From Lunularia cruciata (lineage: Eukaryota; Streptophyta; Marchantiopsida; Lunulariales; Lunulariaceae), in NCBI GenBank assembly GCA_948567375.1, contig OX419762.1:6826001-6890000 (forward strand): DNA of 64,000 bases. The letters run 5' to 3'. The position numbers were made by a program, and so were the translations under genes. Positions 56,882-64,000 of this stretch are shown in pieces; position 1 is the stretch's first letter; the number at the start of each line of letters is the position of its first letter. Below the pieces are notes generated by a model. That model had not been told where the DNA came from. It made no database searches and saw nothing but the letters and a program-made list of their open reading frames with translations.

Positions 56882-58985
56882 GAATCTGTCGAGGAAACTG
56901 AGGAGCTGAAAAGTACTTTCAGTGAACCTCACACAAAGAATGGGTATAAGGTAGAAACCTATAGAGACCCAATGAGGCAAAGTATGTTCAGTGCACTGAT
57001 TGCTATGTTGAAGCTGGAGAAAATCACTTATGTCATGGAGTAGGCGGTTTTCTACCACCTCATGTTTGGAGGAGAGAGTGTGAACTGGCTGAGGTGTTTC
57101 TATCCAGGGACGTGTCAGATGATTTGGCATTGGTGAGGCAAGTGTGCACCCCATTACTTTGTACCTTTTCCAGTACATCTCTACTTGAGTTTAAACCTAC
57201 TTAGCCTCAAGGAGAGAAAGAAGATGGTGTCACACTTTCATCCGGATCTTTGTTGAGATGCAGATGAAGAAGAACAACATTACATGGTGGAAGTTAAGAA
57301 GGAGATGTGCAATTTTCCAGAACCAGACAAGAAAAGGTGGTGAAAATCTCAATACCAAAGTTGAAGAAGCAAAGTAGACCCGAGGAAATGGTGTCCCCAG
57401 TGAAGAGAAGGACTACTCGGTGGTTGAACTTGAGTCTAGAGACAATGGTGGTGGACTTGTCATCTGGAGCTGAGTCAGAGGAGGAAGAAGAAGAGTCCAA
57501 AGATGAAGACTCTGAGGAGGAGCAAATGACTCTGTAGAGTAAGGATTCACCAAGCAAAAGTGAAGGTGAACCCAAGGTCTAGTAGTCAGCGGAGGAAGTG
57601 GCTGAGGAGGATCAAGAATACCATGCTAAGATTGAGCACATGGAGAAAGGAGACACACCTTGTTTGGAATTACATAAATATGATATTCCAAAAGGGCAAG
57701 AAGAGGAACCATGAAGTGTAATTCAGAGGGGAGTAATATCAAGAAGCAATATACAAACTGTAAGTACAGGACCAAGTAGACCCAAGGAAGATGAAGAAAG
57801 CTTGGGGGGGGGGGGGGGGATTAGTTTGAAGGTGAGAAGATCATGACTTTGTAGTAAGGCATCAGCAAATACATCAGCTAATGAAGGTGGCAATGAAGAC
57901 ACATTAAGGGGAGTGAATTATCTATCAAGTTTTGTATGTCCCTTATTGGTGCATTTGCAGGAGAAAATGAAAGCAATGAAGGACAACCATTCAAAGGTGA
58001 AGAAAAAACTTCAACGGTGAGGGCGTTGAGCAATGAAATCTTGCATTTGAAGGTGCAGTTAGCCCAATGGAGGAGAAAGCTGAAGTAGTTTGGTTGGTAC
58101 AGTAATCCACTAACAGAGTTTAAAAGACTTGCAAGGAAGGTTTGAGCAGAGGGAGTGTTACATAGAATGCTAAAAGGAGGAGTTCAATAAGTTGAAGAGG
58201 AACTATGAGTATGGCCAGATCAAATTTAATCATTGTCAAGATCAGCTCAAGGTGCATGAACAAGCCTTGGAGTAGCTTTGACAAGTCGCAACAGATAAAG
58301 ATTGGGCCTGGAAGAGAGAACTCATGAGTAAAAGGCAGGAAAAGCAACATTTGTAGGAGCTGGTTAAGACCGCTGAAGCTCAAATTGCTCGCCAGAATGA
58401 GGAGAGAAGGAAGTTGGAGGCATATTATGCTGAGGAGTTATAGGTACTTGTACCAAGTTGAAGGAAGAGGTGACCCAAGGTGATGTACGCTTAAAGAAGG
58501 GAAGTTTGGATACAAAAAAGTGAGATTTTTGTGCAGCTGAAGGCAATACTTAATATTGTGGCTGAAACAAAATTGGAGGAGTCCTACCTGCACAAGTTGA
58601 AGTTACTAGTGCAGGATACTCACAGATGTAAGGCAATGGACACAAAGTTGAACCATTTGTTAATCCATTGTAGAGATAGAGTAGATAGGAAGGTGATTGA
58701 AGTAGGAGATAATGTATGTCTCATATTAGATTTAGTTAGACATGATGTAATGAAACTTACTTGTACTATGAGTGAGAGAAGAGTAGTCTGACCCAAAGTA
58801 GTTTAGATTGGAGTGCAGGTGACTTTGAATGAGTTATCTAAGTCATCTGAACTAGTTAGGATAGAGAAGGAGGAAGTAGATAGGACAATTATGACTTTAG
58901 TTTCAATTCAGACTGAAGATGTGACATTAGTAGAAGAAGTGAAGTAGTTGATGAACCCAAAGTGGACGAGGTGCTTATAGGAAAT
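56882..58985 (+). pseudogene. Coiled-coil LTR-element protein, family copy 4, in the gag position of a copia element
   Basis: Directly after the leader the frame reads YRDPMRQSMFSALIAMLKLE, YHLMFGGESVNWLRCF, then PFPVHLYLSLNLLSLKERKK and SHFHPDL. This aligns with DPNQRAMMEEIMKLF and HFAILFYMRLNLLTKEG of copy 1 and FIVHFYISMNLL of copy 2. An acidic linker follows (SSGAESEEEEEESKDEDSEE, about 57455-57530), a G16 run, and then coiled coil (58125-58440: GRFEQRECYIEC*KEEFNK, AEAQIARQNEERRKLEAYY). From 58531 comes another helical frame (LKAILNIVAETKLEESYLHK) to about 58975. Stops are mainly TAG for Gln. No protease or integrase core lies between it and the pol remnant. Its place after the primer binding site argues for a Gag-like role. 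Confidence 0.6.
57804..57819 (+). repeat. G16 homopolymer
   Basis: Sixteen uninterrupted G inside the linker of copy 4. The length may be inaccurate, because such runs are hard to sequence. Confidence 0.9.
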
Positions 58986-59039
58986 TCAGGTCAGGAAACC
59001 AAAGTAGAGGTAGTACTTGGATCAAATTAGGAGTAACCA

Positions 59040-60780
59040 ATTTCAGATTTGAAGTGGTAGATCTGGAAAGGTAGAATGATGCTTCACATTTGGAGATTTT
59101 GTTTGATAGACATTGATCTTGGAAGTTAAGACATCCCACCTCTTGTAGATCTACCAAGTGAACCATTTGAAGAGCAAAGCCCAGAAATGATTCATGAAGG
59201 TAGGTATCAAAATAGGGATAAAAGACCTCCAAAGAGATGTGATTATTCACTGGTGGCTTATGCTCTTCTTGTGGAGAATGGTGGGCCTTCTTCATATGAA
59301 TAGGCAATGCAAGATAAAGAGTGTAAAATATGGCACTATGCAATGGAAGAGGAGATGAAGTCTTTGGCCAAAAACCAAACTTGGAGACTTGAAAAATTGC
59401 CTATGTGAAAGAAGGCAATTGGTTGCATATGGATATTTTGGAGGAAAAAAGTTCTTTCAAAATCAGATGGAGATAGATAAAAAGCAAGGCTTGTAGCAAA
59501 GGGTTATAGCCAAAAAGATAGTATTGACTTCAATGAGATTTCTTCACAGATGGTAAAAATCTCTTTAATTTGTGCATTGTTTGCAATAGTTACTTTGCAT
59601 AACTTGAAACAACTAGTTGGAACAACTAGATGTTAAAATTTCCTTTTTACATGGAGAATTTGAGATTTACATGCATCAATTTGAAGGTTTTGTGGTACCA
59701 AGGAATGAAAATCTAATTTGTAGGCTACAAAAGTCTTTATATGGACTAAAGCAAAGTCCAAGATTTTGGTACATGAAATTTGATGCTTTCTTGTTTAAGC
59801 ATGGATATAACAAAAGTGAATCAGATTTTTGTGTGTACCTCAAGAAGCTATATGGACCAAGAGTATTTGATTTAATCATCTTGGTACTATATGTGGACAA
59901 TAGATTGATTGCCACTGAGGATATGGTTGAGGTGGAGAAGTTGAAAGGAAAACTTGGTAAGGAGTTTGATATGAAGGACTTTTTTTCTTCAAAGAGGGTG
60001 CTTGAGATTGGAATCCACCAGGACATGAGCAAGGGAAAGTTATGGATATCTCAAACGAGTACTTGGAAAATTACTTGCTTCTTTTGGCATGGAGAATGCC
60101 AAACCAGTGAGCACTCCAATGAAAAGTCATTTCAGGATATCATTGGAGCAATGTCCGTCAAATGAAGAGGAGATAAAAGTACTATCAAATATTCCTTATG
60201 CTAGTGCTGTTGGGAGTTTAATGTATGCTATGGTCTGCACTAGACCAGACATTTCATATGATATGAGGATGGTGAGTAGATACATGGCAAATACAAGGAA
60301 ACAACATTGGGAAGTTGTGAATTGGATGCTTTGTTACTTGAAAGGGACTAAAAATATTAACATTGTCTTTGATGTGGAGAAGGACCAAGAAGGAGGAATT
60401 ATACGGTATATAGATTCTGATTTTGCACGAGACTTGGATAAGAGAAAGTCTACAACAGGATTTAATTTTACACTTGTTGGTGGTGCGGTAAGTTGAAGTC
60501 TACTCTCCAATCTACTATCGCTCTTTCTACTACATAGGCAGAATATATGGCAACAATGAAGTTGCTAAAGAGGCGATATGGTTACAAGATTAACCAAGAT
60601 GCAGTACTCCCTAAAATGAAGTCTAGACTCTTCCGTGATAGCCAAAGTGTTATTCACTTGGCCAAGAATCAAGTATATCATTCAAGGACAAAGCATATTG
60701 ATGTGAGATCAATTTGCAGAAGATTTTCACAAAGATAAATGTAACTGATATGTTAACTAAACCTGTTCGAGTTGAGAAAT
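59040..60780 (+). pseudogene. pol: copia pol remnant: linker, reverse transcriptase, RNase H
   Basis: The linker reads RYQNRDKRPPKRCDYSLVAY, then AMEEEMKSLAKNQTW. RT reads KARLVAKGYSQKDSIDFNEI, then QLDVKISFLHGEFEIYMHQF, RLQKSLYGLKQSPRFWY and ILVLYVDNRLIATEDM (the YVDD box reads YVDN). RNase H and end: KPVSTPMKSHFRISLE, YASAVGSLMYAMVCTRPDIS, YIDSDFARDLDKRKSTTGF, then DSQSVIHLAKNQVYHSRTKH and NVTDMLTKPVRVEKF. One or two frameshifts lie near 60080 and 60490. Apart from these and a few TAG/TGA codons it is the best-preserved pol of the window. Protease and most of integrase are missing. Confidence 0.9.
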
Positions 60781-60845
60781 TCTAGTTATGCATGACTTGC
60801 TCAACATTCAATGTTGCTCTTTGGGATGATATGGTTGACACAAGC

Positions 60846-60858
60846 AAATGGTGGAGAT
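60846..60858 (+). other. Polypurine tract of + strand copia
   Basis: AAATGGTGGAGAT, immediately before the TG of the 3' LTR. Confidence 0.75.
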
Positions 60859-61378
60859 TGTTATGTTTGGCTTGTTATTAGTGATTCGACTGATTATTGA
60901 AAACAATGACTGCAAGGAGCACATGTGACTAATGAAACCGCAAGGTGCTGGACATGTACTTATCTAGAAATATTTGGTTATTACTATGCCAAAGTACTAA
61001 GTGACTAGATCCCTTGAGTGGTCAATATTTGGGAAGTCCTGCGGGTCAGCCAATCTACAGTGATAAGAAATTATCCCTCTTTGTTTGAATATAAATATAA
61101 ATAGAAAAAAATAAATAAATAAAGAGAGTAATAAAATATTGAGTGAGCCTGTTTCAGCGTGGAGGTAGTAAATTATCCCTGTTTTTTTTGAATTTGAATT
61201 TAAATACAAATAGAAATAAATAAATACAGCGAGTAATAAAGTGTTGAGTGAGCCTGTTTCAGCCGTGGAGGTAGTTTACAAGACAAGAAGTGTTACTTAC
61301 TGTTATCTTTACATATTTGTTCAAATGGGGTTTATGATGTGGTATTGCGAGAGGTTCTCAAGAGCATGTTTTCTACCA
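60859..61378 (+). repeat. 3' LTR of + strand copia element
   Basis: Starts TGTTATGTTTGGCTTG and ends TTTTCTACCA. It contains a 102-bp tandem duplication (units at 61068 and 61170: AAATTATCCCT, A/T-rich AAATAAATAAA, GAGTGAGCCTGTTTCAGC, GTGGAGGTAGT). Confidence 0.85.
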
Positions 61379-61383
61379 TGTAG
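61379..61383 (+). repeat. Target site duplication TGTAG, right copy
   Basis: Matches 56028-56032. It confirms that the two LTRs bound a single insertion of about 5.35 kb (gap included at 200). Confidence 0.85.
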
Positions 61384-64000
61384 CACGCTCTAGTCGAGAC
61401 TATTATGCGTGTATGGTGGGTGTTGCTCTCATTAATTTGGGTAAGATTTGTGTGAAGCGTACAATCCCTCAGTAATGTACGACGGATTTAATCATACGAG
61501 GTCCTTTCCTTCCTTCAATGAAACCTTTGGTTGTCAAAGCGGTTTAGTTGCCGAATTTCGATTTCTATGGCAACCCCTCGCACAACAATCGGTTGTTGTA
61601 TTGAACTAAAGTGGAAGGAAGAAATTTACAACCAATGTCTGAAATATGTATCCAGTATCTATCCCTCGTGCAGATGCATCGAACAAAACCTAATACTACT
61701 GCATCAACCCAGGAAGATGTGATGTACCTACAGGGTTTCCCCGTTATATGCAGAATGTACTACTTAGCTTACGTGATGCGAATTTCAGCTTCTTAGATTC
61801 AAGCTCCTATCATGATGAAAGCTTTGTAACCGAAACGATATGTCCAATTATCTTAAGTTCGTCACTGACTCTGGTAGGTAAGCTCCCACCGGTGAAACTT
61901 CCATCTTTATTATTGAGCGTTGAGAACTGGAGTTTGAACCCAGATTGATCAATAACAAACTTATCAGAGATAATCAAAAGTCTTTGAATTTGTTTGTCTA
62001 GAACTGTAGTGTGTGCAATCTATGTCCGTGCGTTGCCTCACCTGCTACATATACTAAAATACAGCACCTGGAGATGTTAGCAACTTGACTTGCAAGCCTC
62101 GCAGTTAAGTACTTTTACTGTATATGTATGAGTGAACTCGAACGGGTTTTATCTTCAGAAAGTCATTGATTTCATGGCGGCGAAGGTGAAGAAGTGGATT
62201 CACCTGATCTTGCGATGGATCTAAGTGGAATCACCTGGTCCTCCGTAAATTTAACTTGCAACCAGAAAGCCGTATTACATAGCCTTTGGCTACCGTTCTG
62301 TACTCTGTAGCAACGAGCCAGCAATCGCCATATGTCTGCGCATTCCATCTTCTGATTGGTTTCTGTTATGCAGAAAGGCGATAAAATCAGGAGATAATTG
62401 TGGTCTAGTATAGCTTCAGTCCTCATCTCCGCGTTCTTTTTATGGTTGGTTCGTTTCCCAATATTGTGTGCTTGCAGTCTCACTCGCAAAATCTTTCTAC
62501 TCGCCGACTGGCGAGCCTACAGCTTTAAGTTATACTACGAAGAATCGTTCTCTTGTAGGGACATGGAATAAACTTTGTTTAAAACAACGTTGTGGCCTCA
62601 TGGCAATTCATTAGATATTTAACACACCATGATCCTTCTAGTTCAATTCGGCCACGCAACATCTCAGGAAATTCCATACGTCTAGAAATCTACAGTACGC
62701 ATCCTTGTCTACGACTAGTGTGAATCATACTGATAGTTTCTGAAAGGAAAGGCTACGTTGAAAATTACTAACCTAAGTTGTATGTCTGATACAATGCGAA
62801 GGGAGAATTGGCCAACGGGACCAATAATATACCCCGAAGGATAAGGAAAAATGAATACATGCGTACCAAAAAGAGCAAAAGAAAGAAAGGGGACTCAAAC
62901 CAGTCAATCTCTTCCAAGTCCGCAACGGACATCCATGGCCAAAATTTGAAAGCTTAGACTTTGCGGAGTTTTCGGGAGAAACATTATTCCAATCCAGTCT
63001 TTCCAAACCGTAGATCGAGAACTCATAGTCTTCAAAATTCCGTCGCGTGAAAGCAAGTGAATAACTTCAGGCAGTTGAAAGGACATGTTTGCAGCATTTA
63101 CAATGACTTATATTTGATCTTTCTGTTGCGTTGTAAGGAGATTAACTTCTATGGTATTAAATTCAGGACTTTTTCAATGTACTAGGTTGAAAAAAGTACC
63201 TACTAAGACTATATGAGTACCTTCGGGCACTATTTATCTTATCGTTATTATATGAGTCGTTTGATGACTATTAGGAGTAAAATATTCATCATTATAATGC
63301 TATTACTGCTCATGTGCAAAGAGAAGTTCAAAGACTTTGTGTAAGAGTACCCGGGAATTGTATGATATAAAGGAGTGATATTATTAATATGATGGCATTG
63401 TACAAGTTACTCTAGTTTGAGGAGAAAACGACAAGGAGTGCTCTTTGACGAATAACATATCTTGCGTCATGAACATCACCCTATCTCTCTGAAAATTTAG
63501 ACGTTTGGCAAGTTGACCTCAAGATGGGTCCATCAAGGTTACTTACAGTCATTAAATTGAGAATAAAACATATTCTACTGTCAATGACACATGAACGCAT
63601 TTGAAGTGTATAGAACGACAATAATTATTGAACAGTGTTTGAAGGAATATGGAACATGTACTGTGTAGCTTGTGAGCTAATTCAACATACCTATTTCGCC
63701 ATGACTGCAAATGGCCAGAATGTTAAATAGTATATCTGGAAGGAAACAAACATGGAGTACATGAGCATAAAAAAGTGCTGATAAGAACCGGAGCCTGAGG
63801 TCCATGCAAAAAGGTTAAAAGCCACCGAGAAAGGCCAAATCCACACGAGGACAGAAGAGACAATGTAACTTACAAAATAAATCTATTTATGTGAACTATA
63901 TGATATCGATCATCCAAAGTTATTTATCGTAGGTAGATAAAGTATTTTTTAGACTTGTTCGGAAATTTCAATGTCGTTACACGTTGAAAACCCAATCCTC
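61384..64000. other. Low-copy sequence, no gene supported
   Basis: CpG-containing, free of retrotransposon domains. The - frames 62489-62172 (105 codons) and 63006-62773 (77 codons; begins MERLDWNNVSPENSAKSKL) have plausible composition, but no recognised domain, start context or splice partner. Downstream subtilase exons would be expected here if the copia element split that gene; I do not see them. Confidence 0.4.

Noticed and set aside
56633..57178. ORFs running through the N gap
   Set aside because: They are open only because N codons cannot be read as stops.
57294..57575. Ser/Asp-rich - strand ORF
   Set aside because: Shadow of the acidic Glu/Asp linker of the + strand coiled-coil copy 4.

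Overview
The window is nuclear DNA of a land plant and is mostly decayed retrotransposon. The case for a plant rests on three things: Ty3/gypsy chromovirus and Ty1/copia elements of plant type, a plant-type subtilase split by GT-AG introns, and stop codons that mostly sit where CAG or CAA is expected, as old methylated repeats show. I cannot name the lineage. A run of exactly 200 N (56682-56881) shows a draft scaffold. I see no tRNA, rRNA, CRISPR array or prokaryotic feature.

Layout. 1-8072: a degenerate chromovirus on the + strand (5' LTR cut by the window edge, gag with zinc knuckle, protease, RT-RNase H, integrase, chromodomain, PPT, 3' LTR), split inside integrase by a 3.3-kb pyrimidine-rich insert. 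8075-9600: a gag-protease piece of a second gypsy element on the - strand. 9650-12200, 17310-19460 and 23305-26296: three copies of an unrecognised protein with an N-terminal globular domain, a polar linker and a long coiled coil; two of the three lie with one LTR family (TGTAAT...ATTACA). Very AT-rich, gene-free blocks lie between (14050-16300, 20950-22380, 26750-28890). 28985-33950 is non-coding or too decayed to read.

33950-42970 is a low-copy, CpG-containing island with two probable - strand genes for small single-pass membrane proteins (about 38601-39331 and 41113-41928). 43290-44480 is repeat-derived. 44851-51157 is a - strand copia element with both LTRs, itself carrying another repeat. 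51160-56030 is a second low-copy stretch holding a frameshifted subtilase pseudogene in which all four catalytic positions can still be found. 56033-61378 is a + strand copia insertion with both LTRs, a primer binding site, a PPT and a matching 5-bp target duplication (TGTAG). Its gag position holds a fourth copy of the unrecognised coiled-coil protein. 61384-64000 is low-copy sequence with no gene I can support.

Main result. The coiled-coil family recurs four times in at least two LTR contexts, and in the copia element it stands where Gag should be. It is either a divergent Gag-like protein or a gene captured by LTR elements. A second lead is a dispersed repeat of about 90 bp with two hairpins, found four times; the copy at 34999-35106 is almost undamaged.
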